From: Treponema sp. Marseille-Q4130
GTDB taxonomy: Bacteria > Spirochaetota > Spirochaetia > Treponematales > Treponemataceae
Assembly (NCBI RefSeq): GCF_014334325.1
Contig: NZ_JACSET010000011.1
Span: 17,536-81,535, forward strand
DNA: 64,000 bases
Direction of reading: 5' to 3'
Shown here piece after piece: positions 17,149 through 26,927 of the stretch. A program made the position numbers and the translations under genes. The stretch's first letter is position 1. Every line of letters begins with the position of its first letter. The notes under the pieces were generated by a model. That model was not told the origin of the DNA. It saw only the letters and a program-made list of their open reading frames with translations, and ran no database searches.

Positions 17149-18324
17149 TTACCGCGCCGCGTCGGAAACGCTTCCGTAGAGGATCGTTCCCAAATCGACG
17201 GAGAGAAAACCGCTTTTGCCCGTTTTGTAAAAGGAGCTTTCTTCCCACGCGGCGTACATTGTCGCCCCTGAAACGGCGAAGGTCGTGTATGCATAGCCTT
17301 CGGGCAGTTTCGGCAGCCTGAATGCGACGGGTTTTCCGCCGTTTACGATATGTCTTCCGTAAAGCGCGCCGCTTGCGTACGTCGTACCGTCGCGGAACAT
17401 GAGACACGCGTAAGTGTCGGCGATGAGCGCGTTCGCCGAAAGCGGTGAGGCATCGTCGTTTTGCTTTTGATTCGTGTAGCGCCTCGGCGAGTGTCCGCCT
17501 GCCGTCCGGCATTCTACGAAAAATGCCGTATTTTCATCGACGAGCGATGCGAGCTCTTGCAAACGTTTCGGTGCGAATGCGATATCTACCGGAGTCGCCT
17601 GCGATCGGTATGCATCGGCGTCCGTTTGGGAGATGAGGAGATCGTTTTTTGCCGAAGCAGGCGAAATCGAAAGGAGCGGGATTTTCGGCTGTACGGACAG
17701 ATATGAAAAATCGTTTTTTTCGTCTTCCGATTTTTTTACCGAACATACAAAAACGTTTCCGTCCCACACGAAATCAGTTATCTCAGACTCGGCGGGAAGG
17801 GCGAGAGCCGTGCACGTGATGAGCGGGTAAAAGACGCTCGACGCCGTATCGAAGAGAACAAGAAAGTGGTGTACGCCGTCTGTAGCGTTATTTGCAAGCG
17901 ATGCATTGAAAAAGGTGCTTTTATACAGAGAAAAAATCGGCGTATCGTTTTGGAATACGAGATTGCCGGCCGTTCTGTCGGCAAAGACTGCGGCGTCCGT
18001 ATACAAGCGGAAGGTGCTGCCGGTAAAGACGATCATGCCGAGCCTGTTGACGACGGCGTATGCACAGGGCATTTCGTTTCCGTTTCCGAGCGCGCTCGAT
18101 GCCGATGAAATGCGTACGGCTTCCGTCCACGGTTTTTCCGCCTGCATCGGCGCGCGCCTTACGTCGTCGATTTCTTTTATTGCTCCGCCGTCAAAACAAT
18201 ACCACGTGTGAGCTTTTTTCTCCGGAGCGGCATCCGAAAAAGAGAGCGGGGCTTGCCGATCTTTTCCGCTGCACGAAGCGAGCGAGAGGAGGGCGCACAG
18301 TACGGCTATGTATCTGCATTTCAT
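17149..18324 (-). CDS. predicted lipoprotein, function unknown
   Basis: The 391-residue product begins MKCRYIAVLCALLSLASC, with a lipobox cysteine at residue 18. The rest is beta-rich and lacks a recognised family motif; repeated Tyr/Ala-containing strands suggest a beta-propeller-like or beta-sandwich fold, unproved. The ATG at 18324 overlaps the stop of the upstream lipoprotein gene by 4 bases (ATGA), so the two are translationally coupled and likely form one envelope module. Open frame upstream of this ATG belongs to the shadow of the preceding gene. Confidence 0.7.
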   Translation of the reverse strand: MKCRYIAVLCALLSLASCSGKDRQAPLSFSDAAPEKKAHTWYCFDGGAIKEIDDVRRAPMQAEKPWTEAVRISSASSALGNGNEMPCAYAVVNRLGMIVFTGSTFRLYTDAAVFADRTAGNLVFQNDTPIFSLYKSTFFNASLANNATDGVHHFLVLFDTASSVFYPLITCTALALPAESEITDFVWDGNVFVCSVKKSEDEKNDFSYLSVQPKIPLLSISPASAKNDLLISQTDADAYRSQATPVDIAFAPKRLQELASLVDENTAFFVECRTAGGHSPRRYTNQKQNDDASPLSANALIADTYACLMFRDGTTYASGALYGRHIVNGGKPVAFRLPKLPEGYAYTTFAVSGATMYAAWEESSFYKTGKSGFLSVDLGTILYGSVSDAAR

Positions 18325-19235
18325 TGTTCCCCAGTGTATAGCGGTACGGCCGATATTGCAAGTGCCGGAACGCCGTCCGCGCGGTACTGCACTGCGGCGA
18401 TACTTTGGATCGTGTACAAGTAGCTCGTAACGCCGGTTTTTTTGAGAAGCGTTTTTCCCGTTTTGCGCTGCGTGCGGTAAAGCGGGATATACTGCGGAAT
18501 AAAAAGCGCATGAGATGTTTCCGTACCGTCTGATTGCGGCGCGCCGATTTCTTTCGCTTTTTGTTCGAGTTCGGCTACCGGGATAAGCGCCGTTTTTTTC
18601 ATCGAAAGGAGCGATACGCCGAACGAATGTTCCGCAATCGCCGTGCAGACGGCTTCCGTATCCGCTTTCCACGGATCGTAAGGGCGTTCCGTGTCGGCAG
18701 ATTTTTCGGCAAGGGCGTCACACAATTTTTTCCAATTGAATGTTGCAAGGTATGCGCCGTTCCCCGTTTCGTTTGCACGGCTCTTTACCGATGTATTTCC
18801 GTTATTCGCCGATTCCGTGCCGCCGCTTGTTCGGCCTCTCGGCGAGTAGAGCCGCATACACACAAAAGCTGCAAAACCGCTTTCCCAGCTGAGTTTTCTT
18901 TCATGCGGCCAGATGCAGCCCGCGGGCTTAAAAAATAAGGCGTTCGTTTCTCCGTGACGGCTTACGGGCTGAGCGATCACTGCGAGCGGACGGTCGGCTG
19001 CGGCTTCGAGCATTACGGTTTTCGCTCCCGTTTCAAGGCGAATGACGCGCCCGGCTTGTGTGCCGCCCGCGTACCGTATTTCCCAATAGGCGAGCGGCGG
19101 AAATTCGGCGCACTCGTCCGGCGGCCATGAAGGAAGCGAAAACGTAATTTCTTCCGTTTTGTCGAGCGGATTTTTGCACGACGCCATCCCCGCTCCGAGC
19201 AGGATAAGGGCGAATAATATCGATATCTTTTTCAC
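18321..19235 (-). CDS. predicted lipoprotein, function unknown
   Basis: This 304-residue product has a lipoprotein signal peptide ending GMASC (Cys20). The mature part has no family I recognise. It includes an acidic YWEIRYAGGTQAGRVIRLETG strand region and a helical section near SADTERPYDPWKADTEAV. It is first in a two-gene lipoprotein unit with the gene at 17149-18324, divergent from groEL. The two proteins may act together at the membrane. Confidence 0.7.
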   Translation of the reverse strand: MKKISILFALILLGAGMASCKNPLDKTEEITFSLPSWPPDECAEFPPLAYWEIRYAGGTQAGRVIRLETGAKTVMLEAAADRPLAVIAQPVSRHGETNALFFKPAGCIWPHERKLSWESGFAAFVCMRLYSPRGRTSGGTESANNGNTSVKSRANETGNGAYLATFNWKKLCDALAEKSADTERPYDPWKADTEAVCTAIAEHSFGVSLLSMKKTALIPVAELEQKAKEIGAPQSDGTETSHALFIPQYIPLYRTQRKTGKTLLKKTGVTSYLYTIQSIAAVQYRADGVPALAISAVPLYTGEQ

Positions 19236-19300
19236 GCTATATAAATCGCCTGAATCTTATCGTTTTACGCGGTTTTTTTATCGATTTTTCGTAAAACCTG

Positions 19301-19329
19301 TTGCCATATTGAGAAATTTTTTATATCTT
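19301..19329 (+). promoter_or_regulatory. possible groEL promoter; no CIRCE operator seen
   Basis: TTGCCA (19301-19306) and TATCTT (19324-19329), spaced 17 bases, could serve groEL. I see no TTAGCACTC/GAGTGCTAA inverted repeat here, so HrcA control through CIRCE is unlikely. Confidence 0.35.
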
Positions 19330-19348
19330 TAACTATAAGTCAGCATAA

Positions 19349-21034
<1,686 letters not shown>

Positions 21035-21040
21035 TAACAT

Positions 21041-21078
21041 GAAAGTGCCGCGAACGATGCGGTGCTTTCAAATTTTTT
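21041..21078 (+). terminator. groEL terminator
   Basis: GAAAGTGCCGC and GCGGTGCTTTC pair with one wobble across a GAACGAT loop, followed by AAATTTTTT. Confidence 0.8.
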
Positions 21079-21085
21079 CGAATGG

Positions 21086-21180
21086 GCTGTCCAAAAACTT
21101 CAGTTTTTTGGACAGTTTCTTTAATGTACTATGCGATGTTTAAAATTAAGTCATTACAACATAAAGACTTAATTTTAAAC
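21086..21180. repeat. two further strong hairpins after groEL
   Basis: A hairpin CTGTCCAAAAA / TTTTTGGACAG with a following T-rich run lies near 21087-21122. A perfect 15-bp inverted repeat GTTTAAAATTAAGTC (21138-21152) / GACTTAATTTTAAAC (21166-21180) comes next. They stack extra transcription barriers, or palindromic remnants, between groEL and the next gene. Confidence 0.6.
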
Positions 21181-21243
21181 TCGACAGGCTGTCGAAAAAG
21201 TAACCGACTTTTGCGACAACCCCTTTTTTTGTATAGTAGCCTT

Positions 21244-22830
21244 ATGGCATCAAAACCCGCTCCGTCCGCCCGACGCGGTACAAAATCGAAAAACGGAAAA
21301 CTCAACAAAGCGATCCCCGTGATTTTTATGATCGCGGCTTTCGTCATTGCGCTGATTTTCGTCGCCCGCGTCTTTATCGGAGAATCGTCCGAGCGTCTTC
21401 CGCGTGCGCGCATCGTAACGCCTGTCGCTCCGGGTGAAGCCGAAAATCAATCGTCGACCGATGCCGTTTCGTCCAACAACGAAGCTATGACTTCGTTCGT
21501 ACCGCTTTCGCTCAATGAAACGCTCACCAGCACCTTGTCCATCGATTTGAATAACGATATGAAAGAAGATCAGGTCGTCGCCGTCCGCAAAGAAGGCGTA
21601 CCCGGTCTCGTGCTCATTGTCGGCATCTACGATACCGAACGGAACGCATACCTTCGCACGGCGGAAATCGCGACGGAGATTTCCCGCACGCGTACCTTTT
21701 CCTATACCGGTATCGACATGCTCGGCGAACATCAAAACGCTCTCGTGTATCAAGGCGTCAAAGACGACGGTACGAGCGTTTTGGCGATCTATATGATGCG
21801 CAAAGAGCGCAATAAAATCGAACTCGTACAGATCGGTGATTTCGAATCCGACGGCACGATTTTTATTCAGCAGGACGACCGTTCGATGTCGTACGAGCTT
21901 TCGCAATCGCGCGGAGAGAGCTTTCCGGTGTGGGTATACAGTTCCGCAAAGGATTCCGGCGATGGTGAAAATGCGAATTTGAGCCAAATCCAAACCGAAT
22001 ATCGCTGGAACGAAAGGGAACAAAAGTACGTCGAAACGCGGCAAGTACGCGTCACGGGAAGCAGGGTCGCCGCACGCGAACTCGCGCGCATTCAGGACGG
22101 TACCGTTGAAACCTTTGCCGATTTTCTCGACGGACTGTGGTACAAGACGTCGTCTTCGCAGGACGGCATACGCTATCTCTTTTTCGATCACGCGCAAAAA
22201 GAAGTGATTTTCCTCTACGACGATACCGAAGAAGTGTACGCGTGGGAAGACAGCAACCTGCGCAGAAGCGGTATTTACATTACGACGACGAACAAATCGA
22301 TTACGAATATGCAGCGCCGCTGCGATATTTCGCTTGCGGGCATCGATGAAGTGCGTATTCACATTATCGACGACGTGCGCATGATTATTAAAGAAAATAA
22401 TTTGTGGGACGGCAGTTACCGCAAAATGACGGCGTTCGCGTCCTTTGCGTCCGAAAGCCGGCAGCAAGACGAATACGAAACAATCTTCGCAAAATGGCCC
22501 GAATGGAAAACCGACAACGGTCTCGTTATCAAATTCGGAAAAACGACGTATACCGTTTCCGGCGACAATGCATACGATGAAGGCATCTATGTGACCGGCG
22601 CCGTCGCGGGCAAACACGTCGTACAATTTCGATCGTCTCTGAACTCTCCGCTGCTTTCAAGCGCGTATGAAATGCGTTTTAAAAGCGTAACGATCCCCGC
22701 TGCTTCCCGCCGTGCCGCCGAAGTTCAAACCGACTACCATACGCTAGAACTCGCGCCCGTGCGGATTGCACCCGACGCGTGCTATTCGGCCGAAGGCCGC
22801 ACGTTTACGCTGACGCGCGAAGCTGACTGA
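21244..22830 (+). CDS. membrane-anchored treponemal protein, possibly pallilysin-related adhesin family
   Basis: The 528-residue product has a basic N-terminus, one membrane helix (about 24-45) and a large extracytoplasmic part. A segment with SIDLNNDMKEDQVVAVRKEG resembles an FG-GAP-like calcium-binding strand-loop. The C-terminal half is beta-rich. Its size and position after groEL recall proteins annotated in treponemes as pallilysin-related adhesins, but I cannot confirm homology and no HEXXH protease motif is visible. The ATG at 21244 precedes the membrane helix; earlier in-frame codons run through the hairpin region. Confidence 0.55.
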   Translation: MASKPAPSARRGTKSKNGKLNKAIPVIFMIAAFVIALIFVARVFIGESSERLPRARIVTPVAPGEAENQSSTDAVSSNNEAMTSFVPLSLNETLTSTLSIDLNNDMKEDQVVAVRKEGVPGLVLIVGIYDTERNAYLRTAEIATEISRTRTFSYTGIDMLGEHQNALVYQGVKDDGTSVLAIYMMRKERNKIELVQIGDFESDGTIFIQQDDRSMSYELSQSRGESFPVWVYSSAKDSGDGENANLSQIQTEYRWNEREQKYVETRQVRVTGSRVAARELARIQDGTVETFADFLDGLWYKTSSSQDGIRYLFFDHAQKEVIFLYDDTEEVYAWEDSNLRRSGIYITTTNKSITNMQRRCDISLAGIDEVRIHIIDDVRMIIKENNLWDGSYRKMTAFASFASESRQQDEYETIFAKWPEWKTDNGLVIKFGKTTYTVSGDNAYDEGIYVTGAVAGKHVVQFRSSLNSPLLSSAYEMRFKSVTIPAASRRAAEVQTDYHTLELAPVRIAPDACYSAEGRTFTLTREAD

Positions 22831-22885
22831 GGTTTCGCCGACAGCGTTTCCTTGTCCTTCGCCTTTATATGAAATAGGATATTTT

Positions 22886-23614
22886 ATGGATTTACGGAAA
22901 ATATGTATCGTTCTTGTGCGTCCCGAAGAAAGCCGCAATATCGGGAGCGCGTGCAGAGCGTTGGCAAACAACGATATCGCCGATCTCCGCATCGTCGGCA
23001 AAAAAAGCGATTATGATGATGCGGCGGTACGCACGCTTGCGCTCCATGCGGCGGATATTTGGGATGGCGCACGCTTTTTTCATTCGATCACCGAGGCGAC
23101 ATCTGATTGTACGCTTTCGGCAGGTACGACGCGACGGCGCGGCAAAAACAGAAAAGGTAAACTTTTACTGCCGGAAGAATTCGCCGTAAAAGCGGCCGAT
23201 ATCTCAGACGCACAGGGCACCGTTGCGGCGGTGTTCGGAAACGAGCGCACGGGACTTACCGATGAAGAACTTTCCGAATGCACGCTCGGTGTTGCTATAC
23301 CGTCAAGCGAACACTTCGCTTCTCTCAATCTTTCCCACGCCGTTCAGATGATCTGCTATGCCCTGTTTCGGGAAAAGAGAAGCGGCATAACGGGCTATAC
23401 GCCGCTACCGCTTTCACGCATCGATGAAACCGTTTCGGTCATCGCGGACAATTTGCAAAAAATCGGATTTTTCAGCGTGACGGGCAGGCGCGATATGGAA
23501 AAGTTCTGGCGGGCGCTACTGTCGCGCGCAGCGCTTTCGGAAGGCGAAGCGCAATACATGGAAAAAATATTTACGAAAGCCGCAGGTCTCGCCGCTCGAA
23601 ATCAACAATCCTGA
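22886..23614 (+). CDS. trmJ: tRNA (cytidine/uridine-2'-O-)-methyltransferase TrmJ-like (SPOUT)
   Basis: This 242-residue SpoU-family enzyme has all three SPOUT motifs: VLVRPEESRNIGSACRAL near the start, VFGNERTGLTDEE in the middle and IPSSEHFASLNLSHAVQ with the trefoil-knot Asn. A C-terminal helical extension matches TrmJ, which methylates the ribose at position 32 of tRNA using S-adenosylmethionine. The last codons run into an R3 repeat, so the C-terminal NQQS may be repeat-derived. TrmJ is more likely than another TrmH-family member because of length and the EESRNIG motif. Confidence 0.85.
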   Translation: MDLRKICIVLVRPEESRNIGSACRALANNDIADLRIVGKKSDYDDAAVRTLALHAADIWDGARFFHSITEATSDCTLSAGTTRRRGKNRKGKLLLPEEFAVKAADISDAQGTVAAVFGNERTGLTDEELSECTLGVAIPSSEHFASLNLSHAVQMICYALFREKRSGITGYTPLPLSRIDETVSVIADNLQKIGFFSVTGRRDMEKFWRALLSRAALSEGEAQYMEKIFTKAAGLAARNQQS

Positions 23615-23737
23615 CGCAAGCGTCGGGGCACAGTGCTCAATGTTTCGCACTGTGTGTTCTCATAAGGTGGTTGCAATCGCCTTTAATACCCTTTGTTACG
23701 ACGCCAGCGTCGGGGTATTAAACCCTCCGCACGAATA
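23602..23737 (+). repeat. R3 repeat, copy A (full length)
   Basis: It reads from ATCAACAATCCTGACGCAAG to CCTCCGCACGAATAA and contains two GACGCAAGCGTCGGGG-like direct repeats (23612-23627, and 23700-23715 with one change). The reverse complement of 35881-36018 matches about nine bases in ten. It begins over the last codons of trmJ. Confidence 0.85.
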
Positions 23738-23786
23738 AAATTAATAATTAGGTCAAACTCGGCTTTCGACCGATTAATAATTTTTG

Positions 23787-24323
23787 CTACTGTTTGAAGA
23801 CAGGGTGCATTGTGCGGAAAAGGATGGAGCTTGACAAGAAAAATGAAGATGCAATTATACGATATTGAACGAGTTCACCGGCATACTTTTTTCTCTCTCG
23901 ATACAGATGTTCGCATATTTTTGCCGGTTTCCGGAGTTTTGGAGAGGTATAACCGATGGCACGTAAAAGTTTACCTACCCATCCTTTACTGCAAGCGATG
24001 TTATAGATTTCATGCAAGAGACGGGTAAACAGCGGATAGGTTATATTTTCAAACGGGTTTTCACCGTCGATCCGCGTGTTCAAAAAAATATCGGTAACGA
24101 TCTTTTTCCGCTGTTCGATGTTCTCATCGTGATGAATTTTTCCGGTGTTGCCGTGTATGAAGATTTTATCTCCGAGAGCTTTATACCGATTGATGTTTAG
24201 TTGTACTGTCCGTTGAGTAACACCGAGCATGATAGCCGCTTGGAGTGTTTTCATATTTTTTGCGATACACTTTGCATAAATTTGTTTTTTTAGCTTTTGT
24301 CCTTAGGTTAATGCTATTTTCAT
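23787..24323 (-). pseudogene. truncated transposase with nonsense codon (ISNCY/IS1202-like)
   Basis: The frame encodes an N-terminal helix-turn-helix (LQAAIMLGVTQRTVQLNINRY), the family phrase HGNTGK, and a region ending YAGELVQ where intact relatives continue into a catalytic IDAS motif. Here a short insertion or change gives YRIIASS and the Asp is lost; the protein then ends. The natural ATG at 24323 is followed after six codons by an in-frame TAA, so translation would have to restart at 24254. Both ends are therefore broken. No terminal inverted repeats are visible. Confidence 0.65.
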
Positions 24324-24433
24324 ACTGTTTCCTCACAATACTCTTATTATTACATATCGGATAAAACAGCGAAAACGAACAGATTGCAGGGGATTATTAT
24401 TTATATATTTTTATATATTTTTGCAATATTTTA

Positions 24434-24462
24434 TTGATTTATCTATAAATTAGGTGTATACT
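24434..24462 (+). promoter_or_regulatory. promoter of the RHH gene, near-leaderless
   Basis: TTGATT (24434-24439), 17 bases, TATACT (24457-24462). The ATG at 24470 lies only 8 bases downstream, so the transcript would have almost no leader. Confidence 0.55.
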
Positions 24463-24469
24463 GTAAAAT

Positions 24470-24637
24470 ATGAAAAAGGCAAACGATAAAAGAGTTAACA
24501 ACGATGAACAGAGAGCCATATTCAGCGTGTCGTGCAGTGTCGCGGAACGGGAAAAAATTAAAAAGCTTGCGAAGAAAAACGGCATGACGATCTCGGGCTA
24601 TATCCTTTGGTGCTGCTTGAAAATCGGTATCAAATGA
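24470..24637 (+). CDS. small ribbon-helix-helix DNA-binding protein
   Basis: The 55-residue product has an Arc/CopG-like pattern: a beta strand AIFSVSCSV, helix EREKIKKLAKKNGM, turn, and helix TISGYILWCCLK. Such proteins are dimeric repressors, often antitoxins. No Shine-Dalgarno is visible, in keeping with the near-leaderless promoter. A perfect palindrome overlaps the stop codon and a twin lies 54 bases on, which could be its operators. No cognate toxin is directly adjacent, so it is either an orphan antitoxin or a regulator of the damaged module downstream. Confidence 0.65.
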   Translation: MKKANDKRVNNDEQRAIFSVSCSVAEREKIKKLAKKNGMTISGYILWCCLKIGIK

Positions 24638-24695
24638 TACCATTTTTTATTGATTACACTTTTGTATTCACTCTATTTTGGTATCATTTGATACC
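24626..24695. promoter_or_regulatory. paired palindromes GGTATCA-TGATACC
   Basis: GGTATCAAATGATACC (24626-24641) and GGTATCATTTGATACC (24680-24695) are reverse complements of one another. The first is followed by ATTTTTT and could also act as a terminator; the second sits in a longer imperfect palindrome ending CTATT/AATAG. They are candidate operators for the RHH protein. Confidence 0.6.
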
Positions 24696-24767
24696 GGAAT
24701 AGAGTTGCCGATATTGCTTGAAAAAGACGAAGAAACGGGATAGATTTAATACGTAGGAGACAGTGCT

Positions 24768-24962
24768 ATGCCGTTAACAAAGCTGGAAGAAAAATTAAAG
24801 ACATTGCCGGAAACGTGTTTTCAGGAATTATACGACTTTATGGAATTTCTGGAATACAAATCACAAAAGAACGGGCTTGATACGGCCATTGCGGAACTTG
24901 AGCAGGGAGAGTATGAAACGTATGATTCGTTTGAAGCGTTTAAGGCGGCAATGACGGAATGA
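24768..24962 (+). CDS. DUF2281/RelB-type antitoxin
   Basis: This 64-residue acidic protein (TKLEEKLKTLPETCFQELYD, then FMEFLEYKSQKN) matches the DUF2281-like antitoxins that precede YafQ/RelE toxins. The C-terminal part is acidic and probably wraps the toxin. Its stop overlaps the start of the next frame (AATGA), the standard antitoxin-toxin coupling. The toxin is truncated, so the antitoxin may be a free remnant. Confidence 0.7.
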   Translation: MPLTKLEEKLKTLPETCFQELYDFMEFLEYKSQKNGLDTAIAELEQGEYETYDSFEAFKAAMTE

Positions 24963-25117
24963 CATACGAATTACGGATCACGAAGAGTTTTAAGTCCGAT
25001 TATAAAAAATTGAATAAACAAGAGATTGAAGCAACTGACGGCATCATTAAGCGACTTTTAGCTGATGAAGCACTGGAAGCGAAATACTGTGATCATTCGC
25101 TGAAGGAACACCGATAA
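24959..25117 (+). pseudogene. truncated YafQ/RelE-type toxin
   Basis: The 52-residue frame starts MTYELRITKSFKSDYKKLNK and reaches KYCDHSLKEHR, where intact YafQ-type toxins continue through G-W-x-x-CR-D-x-HI and the catalytic C-terminal half. The C-terminal 35-40 residues, including the active-site His, are absent. The DNA from about 25108 onward belongs to a different reading frame and protein, so a deletion or recombination joined two genes here. The toxin should be inactive. Confidence 0.7.
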
Positions 25118-25263
25118 CGCTCACCGGTTCAGAAGATTTTATTTCCGTTGTTATACCGAATATAACCGTTTCCTTCGGCGGTACGATGACTGCGGACATA
25201 AGCATAGACAGCGGCGCGGCTCAATCTTACACATTGAAGTTTGAAGGCAGCAATCTGAATTAA
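25108..25263 (+). pseudogene. 3' fragment of an unknown beta-rich protein
   Basis: An open frame without a start codon encodes about 51 residues beginning TPITLTGSEDFISVVIPNIT and ending FEGSNLN before TAA. The alternating hydrophobic pattern and neat stop, followed by a terminator, mark it as the genuine end of a lost gene fused to the broken toxin. Confidence 0.5.
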
Positions 25264-25302
25264 ACGCAAGCTTAAAAAGCATCGCTCGGACAATATTCTG
25301 TA

Positions 25303-25337
25303 AAGCGGGGGCGGCATTCTGTACGCTCCCGCTTTTT
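25303..25337 (+). terminator. terminator after the gene fragment
   Basis: AGCGGGGGC pairs with GCTCCCGCT and runs into TTTTTT. Confidence 0.75.
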
Positions 25338-25584
25338 TGTTTTCATACATCATATCCGCTATCCTTTTTTGCCTTTTACACCGTCACATATTTTGTCGTT
25401 TCCGAAACGCCTTCCTTTACCTCTACCGCGCTCACCTTTACTTTTTTCTTAATTACTGTTAAAAATTTCACAGTAAATGCGGATTTTCCGATTTTTTTCG
25501 ATTTTTCGGCTTCGAATCGATGGAAAATGCCGAATTTTCCGTTGACCGGAAAACCGTACATCCGCTACTATCGGGAGGATTGCG
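25338..25584. other. rex upstream region
   Basis: No gene is visible. The region contains TTTTTCGATTTTTCGG-like runs and ends with a strong GGGAGG ribosome-binding site at 25570-25575. No clear Rex operator (TTGTGAA-N4-TTCACAA type) was recognised. Confidence 0.4.
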
Positions 25585-26277
25585 ATGAACGAAATGCTGT
25601 CCGCGCCGCAAAAGCGCGTTTCCGAACCGTCGAAGCGGCGGCTCGTGCTCTTGGCCGAACTGCTTTCGCGCACGGATACCGCGCGCATCACGTCGGTCGA
25701 GCTCGCTTATCTCACGCATTGGAGCACGGCGCTCATCAGGCACGACATAGCGTCGATCGGTTTTTGCGGCGGCGTTTCAAACGGCTACGACGTGCGCCGC
25801 CTCTGCGATGCGATTTTGCGTTTTTTCGAAATCGCTCCCGCATCGAGCGAAAAGAAGTGCTGCATTGTCGGTTTGGGCAGGCTCGGCGCCGCCCTCCTCG
25901 ACGAAGCGATATTCGACGGCACGGGTTATAAAATCGTCGCGGGCTTCGATCCGAACGTAAACCGGACGGAAATCCTCCGATCGGCGTTTCCGCTCTATCC
26001 GGCATCGCGGATCGAAACGGTCGTCGCTTCGGAACGCATCGAATATGCGATTCTCGCGGCGAAAAACGAAGACGCCGCCCCTTTGGCTGGGCGTCTTGTA
26101 GCGTGCGGCATACGCGGCATCGTCAATTACACCGATGCCGTGCTGAGATCGACCGTATCGGCTGCGGTGGAAAATGCATCGCCCGTGACGTTGCTCCGAA
26201 CGCTTTCCGCCCGGGGTTCGGGAATCGCGCTGGAAGCGGAGGAAGTAAAAAGAAACGCGACGTTCGATGCTTGTTAA
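25585..26277 (+). CDS. rex: redox-sensing transcriptional repressor Rex
   Basis: The 230 residues show an N-terminal winged helix (ITSVELAYLTHWSTALIRHDIA, with the recognition helix near 46-58). The IGFCGGVSNGYDV linker typical of Rex follows. A Rossmann domain has GLGRLGA at 96-102, and NADH/NAD ratio controls DNA binding through it. Rex dimers derepress fermentation and respiration genes when NADH is high. Length and motifs are normal, with Arg replacing the more common Asn/Asn-like residue in the glycine loop. No target operon is adjacent. Confidence 0.9.
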   Translation: MNEMLSAPQKRVSEPSKRRLVLLAELLSRTDTARITSVELAYLTHWSTALIRHDIASIGFCGGVSNGYDVRRLCDAILRFFEIAPASSEKKCCIVGLGRLGAALLDEAIFDGTGYKIVAGFDPNVNRTEILRSAFPLYPASRIETVVASERIEYAILAAKNEDAAPLAGRLVACGIRGIVNYTDAVLRSTVSAAVENASPVTLLRTLSARGSGIALEAEEVKRNATFDAC

Positions 26278-26308
26278 TACGGTTAAATAGATTTTGTGTG
26301 GTTAAGAA

Positions 26309-26782
26309 ATGAATGATTTTTTTAATGACGTAATAATAATAAGTGCGCTTACAATTATAGCGATTTTCTTTTATTTGATTATTTTTGGACAAATTATGAA
26401 AGCTAAAAAACGAAGCGGAAAATCCAAACCGAGACAACAAGCCTTAGATAAAGCTGCCGAATTAATGGTTGAGTTTATGCAAACCGGTGAAGAGTGGAGA
26501 TTAGGCACGCTAAATTCTATCACAACACTTGACGATTATATTGAGAAAAAAAGGGGTATATATAGAACCGAAGATATACTTGCTGATAATGATTTACTTA
26601 TGAAACTGGGAAGTTTTTATGGTGAAATTTTATGTAACAAAAAGCACTATAAATGGAATTTCACAAAAGATTTAATTCCGCAACTCGTAAAAAACGGCAA
26701 ATTAATTTATCCTTTCGAACTGATAAAACAAAAAATTACCGGCGATATTGGAAATCTTTATGATTACACAAAAAGTTTGTAG
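26309..26782 (+). CDS. small membrane-anchored hypothetical protein on AT-rich DNA
   Basis: The 157-residue product has one N-terminal membrane helix (about 8-29, VIIISALTIIAIFFYLIIF), a basic stop-transfer KAKKRSGKSKPRQQ, and a soluble domain of about 110 residues. That domain includes LMKLGSFYGEILCNKKHYKW, reminiscent of immunity-type proteins; this is only a resemblance. The gene is much more AT-rich than rex upstream. It is followed at 26830-26884 by a hairpin ending GGTTTAAAATAATG, repeated after the next gene, so the two genes may be successive inserted cassettes. Confidence 0.55.
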   Translation: MNDFFNDVIIISALTIIAIFFYLIIFGQIMKAKKRSGKSKPRQQALDKAAELMVEFMQTGEEWRLGTLNSITTLDDYIEKKRGIYRTEDILADNDLLMKLGSFYGEILCNKKHYKWNFTKDLIPQLVKNGKLIYPFELIKQKITGDIGNLYDYTKSL

Positions 26783-26829
26783 GTTTGTGTATTTACAAAA
26801 TTATGAAAAAAAATTTGCAAAAGAATGTA

Positions 26830-26884
26830 TAACGCAGTTTTCAAGGCCGACAGGCAGTCAAACTGCTTGAGGTTTAAAATAATG
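26830..26884 (+). repeat. boundary hairpin with GGTTTAAAATAATG, copy 1
   Basis: AAC (26831-26833) and GTT (26872-26874) bracket nested pairings TCAAG/CTTGA, GCC/GGC and GCAGT/ACTGC. The 14 bases at 26871-26884 recur exactly at 28717-28730 after another hairpin. The layout recalls integron attC sites or att-like duplications. Confidence 0.5.
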
Positions 26885-26927
26885 ATAGGCGGACAGCCCC
26901 TAGACTGAAAAAAGGAGGAAATAAAAA

